Shown: positions 26,443-36,226 of the stretch, in pieces
Layout of the letters: each line of letters begins with the position of its first letter
Position numbering within the stretch: the stretch's first letter is position 1
Source: Paraburkholderia lycopersici
GTDB taxonomy: Bacteria > Pseudomonadota > Gammaproteobacteria > Burkholderiales > Burkholderiaceae
Reading direction: 5' to 3'
DNA: 64,000 nt
Assembly (NCBI RefSeq): GCF_900096975.1
Contig: NZ_FMYQ01000001.1
Span: 434,001-498,000, forward strand
Notes under the pieces: model-generated
What the model was told of the DNA's origin: nothing
Seen by the model: only the letters and a program-made list of their open reading frames with translations
The model's database searches: none
Translations under genes and position numbers: made by a program

Positions 26443-27354
26443 ATGAATGCGACGCCCCCTCCCCCCGATACCCCGAGCGCCGGCGACTGGCGCATCGACC
26501 GCAACCGCGCGATCACGCTGTTCGGCCCGGCCGCGCACGACTGGCCCATCGAGATCGTCGAGGAAACCGGCTCCACCAATGCCGACCTGATGGCGCGTCT
26601 GAAGGCGCTGCCGCAAAAGCGCGATGCGCTCGCGCGCCCGATCGTGCGCGTGGCCTATCTGCAAACGGCGGGCCGCGGCCGGCGCGGCCGCACGTGGGTC
26701 GCGCAGCCCGGCGACGCGCTGCTGTTCTCGATCGGCTGCGTGCTGCCGCGGCCCATCGAAGGGCTCGCCGGCCTGAGCCTCGCCATCGGTTCGGCACTCG
26801 TGGACGGCCTGCGCACGCTCCCGGTGACCGCGCCCGGCCAGATCGCGCTCAAGTGGCCCAACGACGTGCTGCTCGAAGGCGACAAGCTGGTGGGCATCCT
26901 CGTGGAAACAGCCTGGAGCACGGCGGACGCCACGGCGGTCGTGATCGGCATCGGCACGAACGTGCGCGGCGAGGACGCGCTCGCCGCGAAGGTCGAAGCC
27001 CTCAACGCCGCCGGCGGGAGCGCGGCGGTCGTGCCGGGCACGACGCCTACCGCACTGTCGCGGGCCTGGCCGAACGCCAACCTCACCGACACGCTCGCCG
27101 CCGAGCTCAACGCGCTCGAAACCGCGCTGCAGCGCTTCGGCACGGCGGGCTTCGCGCCCTTCCGGGCACGCTGGAACGCCTGCCACGCCTACGCGGGCCG
27201 CGTTGTCTCCATTTACGAGCAGGGCAAGGAACTGTTGCGCGGCACGGCGGCGGGCGTGGACGAGCGCGGCCAGTTGCTCGTCGATACGCCGAACGGACGC
27301 GAGACCGTCACGGCCGGCGACGTGTCGCTGCGGCTCGCGGACGGCGGCGCATGA
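26443..27354 (+). CDS. birA: Biotin--[acetyl-CoA-carboxylase] ligase
   Basis: A 303-aa biotin protein ligase that adenylates biotin and attaches it to BCCP. GSTNADL, the biotinyl-AMP loop [19 protein letters not shown] and KLVGILVET are present; a C-terminal SH3-like domain follows. There is no N-terminal DNA-binding domain, so it is the non-repressor (group I) type. No RBS precedes the ATG and the -10 is very close. It overlaps coaX by 4 bases. Confidence 0.94.
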   Translation: MNATPPPPDTPSAGDWRIDRNRAITLFGPAAHDWPIEIVEETGSTNADLMARLKALPQKRDALARPIVRVAYLQTAGRGRRGRTWVAQPGDALLFSIGCVLPRPIEGLAGLSLAIGSALVDGLRTLPVTAPGQIALKWPNDVLLEGDKLVGILVETAWSTADATAVVIGIGTNVRGEDALAAKVEALNAAGGSAAVVPGTTPTALSRAWPNANLTDTLAAELNALETALQRFGTAGFAPFRARWNACHAYAGRVVSIYEQGKELLRGTAAGVDERGQLLVDTPNGRETVTAGDVSLRLADGGA

Positions 27355-28139
27355 GCCGCGGCCCCTGCCTCCTGATCGACGCAGGCAACAGCCGGATCAA
27401 ATGGGCGCTCGTGGCGCCCGACGGGTCGCGCCTGCACGCAGGGGCGATGGATCACCTGCGCGACGAAGGCGGGCAACCGGCCCCCGCCGGCCTCGCCGAA
27501 TGGGCCACGCTGCCGCGACCGCGCGGCGCGTGGATCTCGAACGTCGCAGGCAGGGCGGTCGGCGAGCGGCTCGACGCGCTCGTCGAAGCGCACTGGTCCG
27601 GCCTGTCGCGCATCGTGGTGCGAGCCTGCGCGCAGCAGTGCGGCGTGACGAACAGCTATGCCACGCCCGATGCGCTCGGCAGCGACCGCTGGGCCGGCAT
27701 GATCGGCGCGCACGCCGCATATCCGGATGAGCCGCTGTTGATCGCGACCTTCGGCACGGCCACCACGCTCGAAGCGCTGTGCGCGGACGGCACCTTCGTC
27801 GGCGGCATGATTGCGCCGGGCTTCGCGCTCATGACGCGCTCGCTCGGCGAGCACACGGCGCAACTGCCCGTGGTCGAAGGCGGCATGGCCGATGCGCCGC
27901 GCCCGGGCATCGCCTTCGCCACCGACACGCGGCGCTCGATTTCAGCGGGCTGCGCGCTCGCGCAGGCGGCGCTCGTCGAGCGCGCGTGGTTCGATTTGCA
28001 GGATGCCTGGAAAGTACCGGTGCGGCTCGTGGTGAGCGGCGGCGCGGCGGCCGAAGTGACAGCGGCGCTCAAGGTGCCGCATACTCGCCACGACGCGCTG
28101 GTGCTGTCGGGCCTGGCGCTCATCGCGGCGCAGTCCTGA
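27351..28139 (+). CDS. coaX: Type III pantothenate kinase
   Basis: A 262-aa CoaX, the first step of CoA synthesis. [14 protein letters not shown] is the phosphate-1 motif, [11 protein letters not shown] and [10 protein letters not shown] mark the pantothenate/ATP site, and [11 protein letters not shown] the dimer region. Homologues were first named Baf in Bordetella. It is coupled to birA by ATGA; the birA-coaX pairing is common in beta-proteobacteria. Confidence 0.94.
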   Translation: MSRGPCLLIDAGNSRIKWALVAPDGSRLHAGAMDHLRDEGGQPAPAGLAEWATLPRPRGAWISNVAGRAVGERLDALVEAHWSGLSRIVVRACAQQCGVTNSYATPDALGSDRWAGMIGAHAAYPDEPLLIATFGTATTLEALCADGTFVGGMIAPGFALMTRSLGEHTAQLPVVEGGMADAPRPGIAFATDTRRSISAGCALAQAALVERAWFDLQDAWKVPVRLVVSGGAAAEVTAALKVPHTRHDALVLSGLALIAAQS

Positions 28140-28190
28140 CAGGCGCGCCGTCTTTGGCCCGAACGAACGATATCGAAGGAGCTTCACACG

Positions 28191-28430
28191 ATGCTGCGCT
28201 GGCTGATCGCCATCCTGATTCTCGCCAACGGGCTGGCCTTTGCGGCCATTGGCGGCGTGTTCGGCCCGACGCCCTCGTCGGGCTCGCGCGAAACCCAGCA
28301 CCTGAGCCGGCAGATTCACCCCGAAAGGCTCGTGGTGAAACCGATCCGCCCTTCCGAATCGGCGGACATGCCTCGCGTTGGCGGCCCGGTGGCCGAACCG
28401 GCCGTGCAGGCGTCCGCGCTCACGCAATAA
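28191..28430 (+). CDS. Small single-helix membrane or exported protein
   Basis: A 79-aa protein with GAAGGAG upstream of the ATG. Residues 3-24 (RWLIAILILANGLAFAAIG) are a membrane helix or signal; the rest is polar with no known motif. It lies 51 bases after coaX and probably ends that operon. Function unknown. Confidence 0.65.
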   Translation: MLRWLIAILILANGLAFAAIGGVFGPTPSSGSRETQHLSRQIHPERLVVKPIRPSESADMPRVGGPVAEPAVQASALTQ

Positions 28431-28457
28431 GCGGCGCACGATGCGCTTCAAATGCAA

Positions 28458-28509
28458 CCGGCCGGAGGCCGGGCTCGCCCTTGCCTCGGGCGGCCCGGCC
28501 TCCGGCCGG
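28458..28509. terminator. Very long GC-rich hairpin between convergent genes
   Basis: CCGGCCGGAGGCCGGGC (28458-28474) pairs perfectly with 28493-28509; a further 5 bp (CGCCC/GGGCG) extend the stem past a one-base bulge to a 7-base loop. It can serve both the coaX operon and rfaE2, though no T-run follows. Confidence 0.7.
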
Positions 28510-28547
28510 CTTGTCCTGCGAATGCGTGCCGAACCTTACTCCGGGCC

Positions 28548-29039
28548 TTACTTCGGGCCTTCCTGCGCGCGCACCTTCTGCAGCAGCTTCGTGGTGGAGC
28601 GGTCGTGCTCGAAGGCAATCGCGAGCGCGCGGCCGCCCCAACCGCGCACGAGCGCCGACTCGGGCAGCGTATCCATGTCGTAGTCGCCGCCCTTCACGAG
28701 AATGTCGGGACGCACGGCCTCGATCAGCTCGACCGGCGTGCGCTCGCCGAACTGCACCACCCAGTCCACGCTCTCCAGCGCCGCCAGCAGCGCCATGCGG
28801 TCGTTTTCGTTGTTGATGGGGCGGTCGTCGCCCTTGTCGAGCATCTTCACCGACGCGTCGCTGTTCACGCCGACGATCAACGTGGCGCCGAGCGCCTTTG
28901 CATCGGCGAGATAGGTGACGTGCCCGCGGTGCAGGATGTCGAAGACGCCGTTGGTGAACACCACGGGGCCGGGCAGCGAGGCACGCAGTTGGGCGAGCGC
29001 CTCGCGGGTCGTGATCTTGCGTTCGAAGGAAGCGGGCAT
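28548..29039 (-). CDS. rfaE2: D-glycero-beta-D-manno-heptose 1-phosphate adenylyltransferase
   Basis: A 163-aa nucleotidyltransferase of LPS heptose synthesis, equal to the C-terminal domain of E. coli HldE. TNGVFDILHRGHVTYL holds the GxFDxxHxGH ATP site; RTPVELIEAVRPDILVKGGDY is also typical. The kinase half is not adjacent, so heptose activation uses separate proteins here. The ATG at 29039 is chosen by family N-terminus; the upstream frame to 29093 is less likely. Confidence 0.93.
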   Translation of the reverse strand: MPASFERKITTREALAQLRASLPGPVVFTNGVFDILHRGHVTYLADAKALGATLIVGVNSDASVKMLDKGDDRPINNENDRMALLAALESVDWVVQFGERTPVELIEAVRPDILVKGGDYDMDTLPESALVRGWGGRALAIAFEHDRSTTKLLQKVRAQEGPK

Positions 29040-29102
29040 GGGATTGAGACTCGCAGAAGAAAAAAAGGGCGCTGAATCGCGGCAAGGCAGCACGCCAATG
29101 AA

Positions 29103-29137
29103 AACGGCCCGTCACGCGAGAAGCGCTTCGGGCCGTT
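29103..29137 (-). terminator. Terminator of the ferritin-like gene
   Basis: On the minus strand AACGGCCCG and CGGGCCGTT form a 9-bp stem followed by TTTTC. It lies 50 bases after the stop at 29187. Confidence 0.8.
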
Positions 29138-29186
29138 CCGATCGCGGCGCGCCACGAGGGCGGCGCACCGGAAATGTTCCGGCGCG

Positions 29187-30056
29187 TCAGGCCGGCTGTT
29201 GCGTGCCCTGCTCGGCCTGCAGGCGCTGCACCACTTCCTTGCGATAGCGGTTCAGTTCCTGGGCCGTGGTGAACGTGCGCTCGAACAGGATCGAAAGGTT
29301 GTGCAGGATGCGCTCGATCACCTTCTTCTCCCAGCCGTCGTCGAAGCGGATCTGCTCGTCCAGCCAGCGCTCGAGCCATTCCGGATCGGGCAGGCGCGAC
29401 TGCACGGTGTCGCGCGGGAACAGCGACTGGTTCACGTGCAGGTTGGTGGGGTGCAGCGGCTTTTCGGTGCGGCGCGCCGAAGCCATCAGCACGCCGATCT
29501 TCGCGAACGCCGCGCGCGCGACGTCGCCGCAGTTGTTGAGCGCCTTCTTCATGTAGCGCAGATACGCGCCGCCGTGGCGCGCTTCATCGCGCGAGATGGT
29601 CTCGTAGATCGCCTTGATGACCGGCTCCGTGTGCCATTCGGCGGCGCGGCGATACCAGTGGTTCAGGCGGATTTCGCCGCAGAAGTGCAGCATGAGCGTT
29701 TCGAGCGGCGGCGCCGGATCGAATTCGAAGCGCACGGCGTGCAGTTCTTCTTCGGTCGGCACGAGTTCCGGCTTGAAGCGGCGCAGGTATTCCATGAGCA
29801 CGAGCGAATGCTTCTGCTCCTCGAAGAACCACACGCTCATGAACGCCGAGAAGTCGCTGTCGTGGTGGTTGTCGCGCAGGAACATTTCCGTGGCCGGCAG
29901 CGCCGACCATTCGGTGATCGCGTTCATCTTGATGGTCGCGGCCTGCTCGTCGGTGAGGAGCGACGCGTCGAACTTGTCCCAGGGAATGTCCTTTTCCATG
30001 TCCCAACGGACCGATTCGAGCGATTTGTAAAGTTCCGGATAAAGCATCGTATTCAT
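29187..30056 (-). CDS. Ferritin-like di-iron protein
   Basis: A 289-aa helical protein with two E/D-x-x-H iron-binding motifs, FEEQKHS and RDEARHGG, plus the helical Glu in HFCGEIRLNHWY. This is the carboxylate-bridged di-iron pattern of acyl-ACP desaturase/AurF-like oxygenases. The substrate is unknown. GGGGCGGG lies just before the ATG, and a TATAAA -10-like sequence is on the minus strand at 30097-30102. It is a single-gene unit with its own terminator. Confidence 0.8.
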   Translation of the reverse strand: MNTMLYPELYKSLESVRWDMEKDIPWDKFDASLLTDEQAATIKMNAITEWSALPATEMFLRDNHHDSDFSAFMSVWFFEEQKHSLVLMEYLRRFKPELVPTEEELHAVRFEFDPAPPLETLMLHFCGEIRLNHWYRRAAEWHTEPVIKAIYETISRDEARHGGAYLRYMKKALNNCGDVARAAFAKIGVLMASARRTEKPLHPTNLHVNQSLFPRDTVQSRLPDPEWLERWLDEQIRFDDGWEKKVIERILHNLSILFERTFTTAQELNRYRKEVVQRLQAEQGTQQPA

Positions 30057-30593
30057 AGTCCCGCCCCTGATCTGCGCAAAACGAGCGCATGACGAATTTA
30101 TAGCGTGCCGCGTGCGGCGCGTATGACGCGGCGCGCAGGCAAAAGCATTTAATTTTACGCGGTATCCGGCCCCCTGGACGCAGTCGCGCGACCGGGCAAC
30201 GCTTCAGGTTGCCCCACGACAATCCAGCCAACCGGAATGAAAGGCGCCGTCGTGGATTCTGGGTAGCTGCTCCGTGCCTCGAATCCGGCCGCCTGATACC
30301 GCTGATCACTGCCGATAACCGCGTCTCTTGCCAGCCCTCTGCCGCGCGTCTCGCGCAGCGCGACCGGCGAAACCCGGCAAAGCCTGCGGGCCCTCGCGAA
30401 GACTGTGCGACACAATGCCGCACCTGCTCGCCATACGCCCGTTGCCTTTACGCCGCACCTTGCCCACTGATTCCCAGTGCGCAAACACCGCGCCTGTAAA
30501 GGCTGTGGAGCCTGTGCGGCGAAGCCTCGCGACGCCGCCGCATCTCCCAAAAACTGCCAGAAAAACCTTACACAATAATAGCATGCCGGTCTT
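30057..30593. other. 537-base region without a recognisable gene
   Basis: It contains the promoter of the ferritin-like gene at its left end and, at its right end (about 30567-30583), a TATTAT-like hexamer on the minus strand in TTACACAATAATAGC. Short ORFs on both strands lack RBSs and look non-protein-like. A small RNA read leftward is possible but unsupported. Confidence 0.4.
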
Positions 30594-31799
30594 TCACTTC
30601 CGGCGCGCCCCCCATTCCGCCGTTGCGGCGTCTGCCGGAGTTTTGAGCCAGGTCAAAAGCACTTCGCGCCGAGCTAGCGTATCCCGGTAACCCAGATCAA
30701 GCAGCTCGCAGGTAAATTCGCGCTCGAACAGCAAATAGCTCGCAAACGCCGCGCCAGACGCCCGATTGCCGCCCAGCGCGCCGAGCAGCATGCGCACCGA
30801 GCGCGGCAATTGCCGCAGATGGCGCGCCGCGATCAGCTCGATGCGCTCGCTCGGCGCGATCGCGAGCACCTCCACATGCCGCCAGCCGCTTTCCGGCTCG
30901 ACCGTGTGCGGCAGCTGCAGCACCATGCGGTTCACGTGCTCGATGCGCTCGATATCGGCGCCGAGCGAGTCGAGGAATACGCTGGCAAGCACCTGCTGGC
31001 CGATTTGCGCGAGCGTCGGATAGGTGTCGATGTCGGGGCGCGCCGCCGGCACTTCAGGCGTGGGCGCCGCCGCGCCGAGCACGACGATGCGCTGCGCGCC
31101 GAAGTGGATGGCGGGCGAGAGCGGCGCGATCTGCCGGATCGAGCCGTCGCCGAAATACTCGTGGCGGCCGTCGAGTTCGAGACGCACGGCCGGGAACACG
31201 AACGGAATCGCCGCCGAAGCGAGCAGATGCGCAGGCGTGAGCGCGACCATGCGGGCGGTGCGCTGCGCGCGCCGCCATGCGGTGATCGGCTCTCCGGCCT
31301 GGTAGAACGTGACGTGCCGCCCCGACGAGTAGCTGAGCGCCGTGACAGCGAGCGCATGGAGCCGCCGCTCGTCGAGCATCTGTTCGATGCGGTGGAAATT
31401 GAGCGCATGCGGGAGCATCTGCGCGAGCGGCGTGCTGTCGAACAGCGTGCGCGGCGAGGTGGGTACGCCCACGCTGGAGGCCGCCCAGCCGAATGCGAGC
31501 GCGGCCAGCCAGCGCGCGCCCGCCGCAGCGACGCCGGGCCAGTCGGTGCGATAGACCTGGCTCGCGCGCATGTTCGACCAGACATCGACGAGGCGTGCCG
31601 CACCGTGCGCGAACTGGTCAGCGTGGCTCGCGATCGAGGTCGCGTTGATCGCGCCCGCCGAGGTGCCGCAGATCACCGTGAAGGGCATGGCGCGACGCGC
31701 GGGGTCGGCCTGCGCGGCCAGTTCCGCGAGCGCGCGCAAGGCGCCGGCCTGGTAGGCCGCACGCGCGCCGCCGCCCATCATCACGAGCGCAAGCCGCAT
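30594..31799 (-). CDS. Patatin-like phospholipase
   Basis: A 401-aa patatin-domain protein. [13 protein letters not shown] is the oxyanion motif, GTSAGAINA carries the catalytic Ser, and [13 protein letters not shown] the catalytic Asp. The C-terminal part is typical of the bacterial DUF3336-free patatins. Several relatives are PHA depolymerases or lipases, and PhaM lies 58 bases upstream on the same strand, so a link to PHA granules or membrane lipids is possible. The start is ATG at 31799; the upstream frame runs into phaM. Confidence 0.87.
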   Translation of the reverse strand: MRLALVMMGGGARAAYQAGALRALAELAAQADPARRAMPFTVICGTSAGAINATSIASHADQFAHGAARLVDVWSNMRASQVYRTDWPGVAAAGARWLAALAFGWAASSVGVPTSPRTLFDSTPLAQMLPHALNFHRIEQMLDERRLHALAVTALSYSSGRHVTFYQAGEPITAWRRAQRTARMVALTPAHLLASAAIPFVFPAVRLELDGRHEYFGDGSIRQIAPLSPAIHFGAQRIVVLGAAAPTPEVPAARPDIDTYPTLAQIGQQVLASVFLDSLGADIERIEHVNRMVLQLPHTVEPESGWRHVEVLAIAPSERIELIAARHLRQLPRSVRMLLGALGGNRASGAAFASYLLFEREFTCELLDLGYRDTLARREVLLTWLKTPADAATAEWGARRK

Positions 31800-31857
31800 G
31801 ATGCCGACGCTCCCCGTGTTGCGTCCCGCAGGACGGTTCTTCGTAACGCGGCGCGCC

Positions 31858-32640
31858 TTATTCCGACTGCGCCGGCGCCTTCTTCGCGCCGCGCGGCGCG
31901 CTGCGGCCCGCGCCGCTGCTGCCGCTGCCGCTGTTGCCACCGCCGCTGCCGCCGCTGTTGCCACCGCTGTTGGCATTATTGGCGTTGCCGCCGCCGCTGC
32001 GTTTGGCGCTGCTGCGCTTTGCCGTGGCGGCCCCGGTTTGGGTTTGCGCCTCGCTCATCGCGTTGGCGGCTGCCTGCGCGGCGGCGGCGGGCTGCGCCAT
32101 CGCGAACTGCGCGAGCTGGTTGAACTGCGCTTGCACGAGATTCCACCACGAAGCCGCGTCGAAGCCGGGCGGCGCGGCAGCGGGAGCTTCGGGGGCTTCG
32201 CCCGCGTCCGCGGCCCCCGGTTCGGCGGCCCGCTCGCGCGCGGCGCCCGCTGCCGCCGATCCGGTGTCGGCCGAAGACGGGCTCATCTGCGCCTGCGCGA
32301 ACGCGCCGAACGCTCGCAGCGTGGAAAGCGTGGCGCGCTGCACTTCGAGCGCCTGGGTGGCGGACTGCAGCATGCCGAGATTGAGTTTGAGCCATTGTTC
32401 GACGGCGCGCAGATCGGTAATGCGCTTGTCGAGCTCTTCGATGTTGGTGAGCGGCGTCATCATGTCGGACATCATCGACAGCGACGGCCCGAAGCCCTGC
32501 GCGATGCCCGGTTCGCTACCCGGAAATGCGCTGCCGAAAGGCGTGAGGCGCATCATCCCCCACATGCGGTCGAGCATTTCGGCGGGCGGAAAGCCGGGAA
32601 AGCCCGGGAACGGCGGCATGGAGCCTGCTGGGTCGGTCAT
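31858..32640 (-). CDS. phaM: PhaM-type PHA granule regulatory protein
   Basis: A 260-aa protein matching PhaM of Ralstonia/Cupriavidus, which binds PHB synthase, granules and DNA. The N-terminus is [20 protein letters not shown], the helical core [28 protein letters not shown] read in parts, then an Ala-rich linker and [18 protein letters not shown]. The last 55 residues are Gly/Ser/Asn repeats ending in a basic [11 protein letters not shown] tail, likely the DNA-binding end. A TATCAT -10-like hexamer lies on the minus strand at 32759-32764. Confidence 0.88.
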   Translation of the reverse strand: MTDPAGSMPPFPGFPGFPPAEMLDRMWGMMRLTPFGSAFPGSEPGIAQGFGPSLSMMSDMMTPLTNIEELDKRITDLRAVEQWLKLNLGMLQSATQALEVQRATLSTLRAFGAFAQAQMSPSSADTGSAAAGAARERAAEPGAADAGEAPEAPAAAPPGFDAASWWNLVQAQFNQLAQFAMAQPAAAAQAAANAMSEAQTQTGAATAKRSSAKRSGGGNANNANSGGNSGGSGGGNSGSGSSGAGRSAPRGAKKAPAQSE

Positions 32641-32846
32641 GCGGATCTCCCTCGCAAAGATCAGGTGGTCGGTGCGCGTCTGCGTGCGGTTTCACTGGAT
32701 TTCCGGCCAATGAGCGGCACGCGCGTTTCTCGCGCAATCGGTGCAGTCGATCTCTTCGATGATAGCGCGCGCTTGGGGCCGCAGGGCGCGCAGCGTATGA
32801 ACGTCGTGCGCCGCAGCCATGCGCGCGGAACGGACAAAAGCGCGGC

Positions 32847-33671
32847 TCAGAACGAATCGCCGCCCGGGAACTGCGGCGGGCGCCGCTCGCGCAGCGACTG
32901 CACGCCCTCGCGCACGTCGGGCCCGGCGAAGCCCATGAATTCGAGCGCGAGCGACGTGTCGAAGGTCGGCCCCGCCATGCGCAGCCAGTTGTTGAGCGCA
33001 TACTTGGTCCAGCGCACGGCGGTTTGCGAGCCGTTCGCAAGGCGCTTCGCCACTTCGAACGCCTTCGGCACCAAGTCGTTTTCGTCCACGGCGAGCGAGA
33101 CGAGGCCGATGCGCTCCGCCTCCTCGCCGCTCACCGGCTCGCACAGCAGCAGGTAGTACTTCGCCTTGGCCATGCCGCACAGAAGCGGCCACACGATCGC
33201 CGCATGGTCGCCCGCCGCGACGCCGAGGCGCGTATGGCCGTCGATGATGCGCGCCGTTTTCGCGGCGATCGAAATGTCGGCGAGCAGGCCCGCCACGAGT
33301 CCCGCGCCCACGGCGGGACCATGCATGGCGGACACGATGGGCTTGCCGCAGTTAATGACGTTGTAGACGAGGTCGCGCGCCTCTCGCCACACGCGCGCGC
33401 GCACGTCGAAATGCGTGGCCATGTCCTCGACGAGCTGCAGATCGCCGCCCGCCGAAAAGCCCTTGCCTTCGCCGCGAATCACGGCGACGCGCGCGCCGGG
33501 ATCGCGGTCCACGTCGCGCCAGATTTCGGCGAGTTCGCGGTGCATGTTGGCGTCGGCGGTCGCGAGGCCGCTCTTGTTCGCGCCCTCGCCGCTCATCACG
33601 ATCTCGACGATGCCGTGCTCGTGCCGCTGCACGCGCAGCGCGTGATAGGCGGCGTAAAAAGGATCGTTCAT
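32847..33671 (-). CDS. Enoyl-CoA hydratase/isomerase family protein
   Basis: A 274-aa crotonase-fold protein. The oxyanion-hole segments are [14 protein letters not shown] and [20 protein letters not shown]; the place of the usual catalytic Glu is partly replaced ([13 protein letters not shown]), so the reaction (hydratase, isomerase, other) is not certain. The ATG at 33671 follows AGGAGG. It is 59 bases downstream of the binding-protein gene on the same strand. Confidence 0.85.
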   Translation of the reverse strand: MNDPFYAAYHALRVQRHEHGIVEIVMSGEGANKSGLATADANMHRELAEIWRDVDRDPGARVAVIRGEGKGFSAGGDLQLVEDMATHFDVRARVWREARDLVYNVINCGKPIVSAMHGPAVGAGLVAGLLADISIAAKTARIIDGHTRLGVAAGDHAAIVWPLLCGMAKAKYYLLLCEPVSGEEAERIGLVSLAVDENDLVPKAFEVAKRLANGSQTAVRWTKYALNNWLRMAGPTFDTSLALEFMGFAGPDVREGVQSLRERRPPQFPGGDSF

Positions 33672-33730
33672 GGGCAGGCCTCCTTTGTTTCGGATCGCTG
33701 AATATGTGAATGCGGCCGCGGTGCGGCCGT

Positions 33731-34903
33731 TCAATGCGGCTGATAAACCCACTTGCCGTCGCGGATCTCGACCATCATGCGCGCGTGCGCATCGAGGCCG
33801 AGGTGGTCGGTGGCGCTCATGTTGACGACGCCATTGGTGTCCTGCAGCCCGCGCGTCGCTTCGAGCGCGTCGCGCAGCGCATGGCGAAACGCGGGCGTGC
33901 CGGGCGCGGCCGACTTGAGCGCGACGGGAATCGCGCTCTGGAGCAAGAGGCCCGCGTCCCACGTGTACGCCCCGAACGCCGAGACCGTGCCCGCGCCGTT
34001 CCGTCCTTCGTAGCGCGAAATATAGTCGAGCGCGAGGCGCCGGCCGGCCCGGTCTTCCGGCAGCTGCGCGGCCACGAGCACCTGGCTCGCCGGCAGGAAC
34101 GTGCCGTTGCAGTCCGCGCCGCATACGCGCAGGAAGTCCCGGTTGCCCACGCCGTGATTGTGATAGATGAGCCCTTTGTAGCCGCGCTCCTTGAGCGTCC
34201 GCGGCGGCAGCGCGGCGGGCGTGCCGGCCGCGCCCACCACGACGGCGTCGGGATGCGCCGCCACGATCTTGAGCACCTGGCCCGTCACGCCCGGATCGGT
34301 GCGGTTGAAACGCTCGTTCTCGACGATCCTGATGCCGCGCTGCTGAGCGGCCTTCGCGACCTCGGCGTAGAACGTTTCGCCGAGCGCGTCGGCCTGGCCG
34401 ATATAGGCGAGCGTCTTCACGTTGTGCGCGGCCGCGTGCTCCATGATCGCGCCGGCCATCATCGCGTCGGTTTGCGGCGTCTTGAACATCCAGTGCCGCT
34501 TGTCGTCGACGGGCTCAATGATCTTCGCCGACGACGCGAGCGAGATCGTGGGCGTTTCGCCCTGCGCGATCACGTCGAGCATCGCGAGCGAGTTGGGCGT
34601 GATCGACGAGCCGATGATCGCGTCGACGTGCTGCTCGTCGATCAGCTTCTTCGTGTCCTGCACGGCCTGGGTCGTGTCCGAGGCGTCGTCGAGCACGATG
34701 TACTGGACTTTCTGGCCGGCGATCTCTGCGGGGAACATCGCGGCGGTGTCGCGCGCGGGAATGCCGAGCGAGGCGGCCGGGCCCGTGAGCGACAGCACGA
34801 GGCCGACCTTGACCTGCGCGAGGGCAAGCGCGGGCGCGAGCGTGACGAGGCTGGAAAACAAGGCGAAACGTGCGGCAAGACGGCTGGGGCGAGAAGCGTT
34901 CAT
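33731..34903 (-). CDS. Branched-chain amino acid-type ABC substrate-binding protein
   Basis: A 390-aa periplasmic binding protein (LivJ/LivK type). A signal peptide ends near ALALA (about residue 29); the mature part starts [20 protein letters not shown], then [15 protein letters not shown] and a two-lobed fold. No Liv permease or ATPase genes are adjacent, so it is an orphan that may serve a remote transporter, perhaps for an aromatic or CoA-pathway acid given the neighbouring enoyl-CoA hydratase and FAH genes. Confidence 0.87.
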   Translation of the reverse strand: MNASRPSRLAARFALFSSLVTLAPALALAQVKVGLVLSLTGPAASLGIPARDTAAMFPAEIAGQKVQYIVLDDASDTTQAVQDTKKLIDEQHVDAIIGSSITPNSLAMLDVIAQGETPTISLASSAKIIEPVDDKRHWMFKTPQTDAMMAGAIMEHAAAHNVKTLAYIGQADALGETFYAEVAKAAQQRGIRIVENERFNRTDPGVTGQVLKIVAAHPDAVVVGAAGTPAALPPRTLKERGYKGLIYHNHGVGNRDFLRVCGADCNGTFLPASQVLVAAQLPEDRAGRRLALDYISRYEGRNGAGTVSAFGAYTWDAGLLLQSAIPVALKSAAPGTPAFRHALRDALEATRGLQDTNGVVNMSATDHLGLDAHARMMVEIRDGKWVYQPH

Positions 34904-35127
34904 GAGGTCTCCTGTCGGCCGGAGTTGGCGCGCTGGCGCCTTGCCCCGGTCCCATGCGAAGCTCTTGCGAGCGTTTTTTTGTACGGCTTCGGATGCGGCT
35001 TGCTTCTACGGATGGTGCTTCTGCCGATCTCTTCGGCTGCCTCGAAGAAAAAGGGTGTTCGCCAGTGTAGCCGCACGCGCGGCGCGCGGCATCCGGCGAA
35101 ACCCTTCAGGCTCCGGCCTGGCTGCGC

Positions 35128-36120
35128 TCACTGCGCGCCCGCGAGCGGCGCCACGGCCTGGTCGATTGCGCCGAAGATCGACTTGCCCGCTTCGTCGAGC
35201 ATTTCGATCTTCACGCTGTCGCCGAACTTCATGAACGCCGTGCTCGCCTGCCCGTGCTCGATCATCTCGAGGCAGCGCTTCTCGGCGATGCAGCAGTAGC
35301 CTCGCTTCGCGTCCTTGTTCGAGACCGTGCCCGAACCGACGATCGCGCCCGCGCGCAGATTGCGCGTCTTCGCGGCATGGGCGATCAGCTGGCCGAAGTG
35401 GAACACCATGTCGGTGCCCGCGTCGGGCTGGCCGACCTTCCTGCCGTTCCAGTGCACGACGAGCGGCAGATGCACGCGCCCTTCGCGCCAATGCTCGCCG
35501 AGCTCGTCGGGCGTGACCGCAACGGGCGTGAACGCGCTGGCCGGCTTGCTCTGGAAAAAGCCGAAGCCCTTCGCGAGCTCGGCAGGAATCAGATTGCGCA
35601 ACGACACGTCGTTGACGAGCGTGACGAGCCGCACGGCCTTGAGCGCTTCGTCGGGGCTCGCGCCCATCGCCACGTCGCCGGTCACGACGGCCACCTCGGC
35701 CTCGAAGTCGATGCCGAACGCCTCGGACGCGCACACGATGTCATCGCACGGACCGATGAAGTCGTCGCTGCCGCCCTGGTACATGAGCGGGTCGGTCCAG
35801 AATTCGGCGGGCATCTCGGCGCCTCGCGCGCGGCGCACGAGTTCGACGTGGTTCACGTAGGACGAACCGTCGGCCCACTGGTACGCACGCGGCAGCGGCG
35901 CCATGCAGTCGCGCGCGTCGAAACTGAACGCGTTGCGCGCGCGGCCGTGGTTGAGCGCGTCGTAGAGTTCGGCGAGCTGCGGCGCGTAGAAGCGCCAGTC
36001 GTCGAGCACGCGCTGCAGCGTGGGCGCGATCGCATCGGCAATGGCGGCGCTGCGCAGGTCGCGGGAAACGACGATCAACTGCCCGTCGCGAGTGCCGTCC
36101 TTCAGCGTGGCAAGTTTCAT
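35128..36120 (-). CDS. Fumarylacetoacetate hydrolase family protein
   Basis: A 330-aa FAH-fold hydrolase. Metal ligands lie in FGIDFEAEVAVVTGDVAMG, and the C-terminal core has GAIVGSGTVSNKDAKRGYCC. The N-terminal QNLPKWADGSSYVNHVELV-like segment here reads YQWADGSSYVNHVELVRRA. True FAH (tyrosine breakdown) is longer, so it may act on a related acylpyruvate. It is divergent from an IclR regulator that may control it. Confidence 0.86.
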   Translation of the reverse strand: MKLATLKDGTRDGQLIVVSRDLRSAAIADAIAPTLQRVLDDWRFYAPQLAELYDALNHGRARNAFSFDARDCMAPLPRAYQWADGSSYVNHVELVRRARGAEMPAEFWTDPLMYQGGSDDFIGPCDDIVCASEAFGIDFEAEVAVVTGDVAMGASPDEALKAVRLVTLVNDVSLRNLIPAELAKGFGFFQSKPASAFTPVAVTPDELGEHWREGRVHLPLVVHWNGRKVGQPDAGTDMVFHFGQLIAHAAKTRNLRAGAIVGSGTVSNKDAKRGYCCIAEKRCLEMIEHGQASTAFMKFGDSVKIEMLDEAGKSIFGAIDQAVAPLAGAQ

Positions 36121-36226
36121 GGAATGAGACGTGAGTGACGATAAGGGAAATGTATTCTACGATGGTGAATCGGCGCGACCCAAGCAGGCGCGCCGCTCGC
36201 CGCATTCCCTACACCACGACGCATCC

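Noticed and set aside
30155..30550. 131-codon minus-strand ORF in the 537-base gap
   Set aside because: No RBS, no recognisable fold and a low-complexity Arg/Ala pattern.
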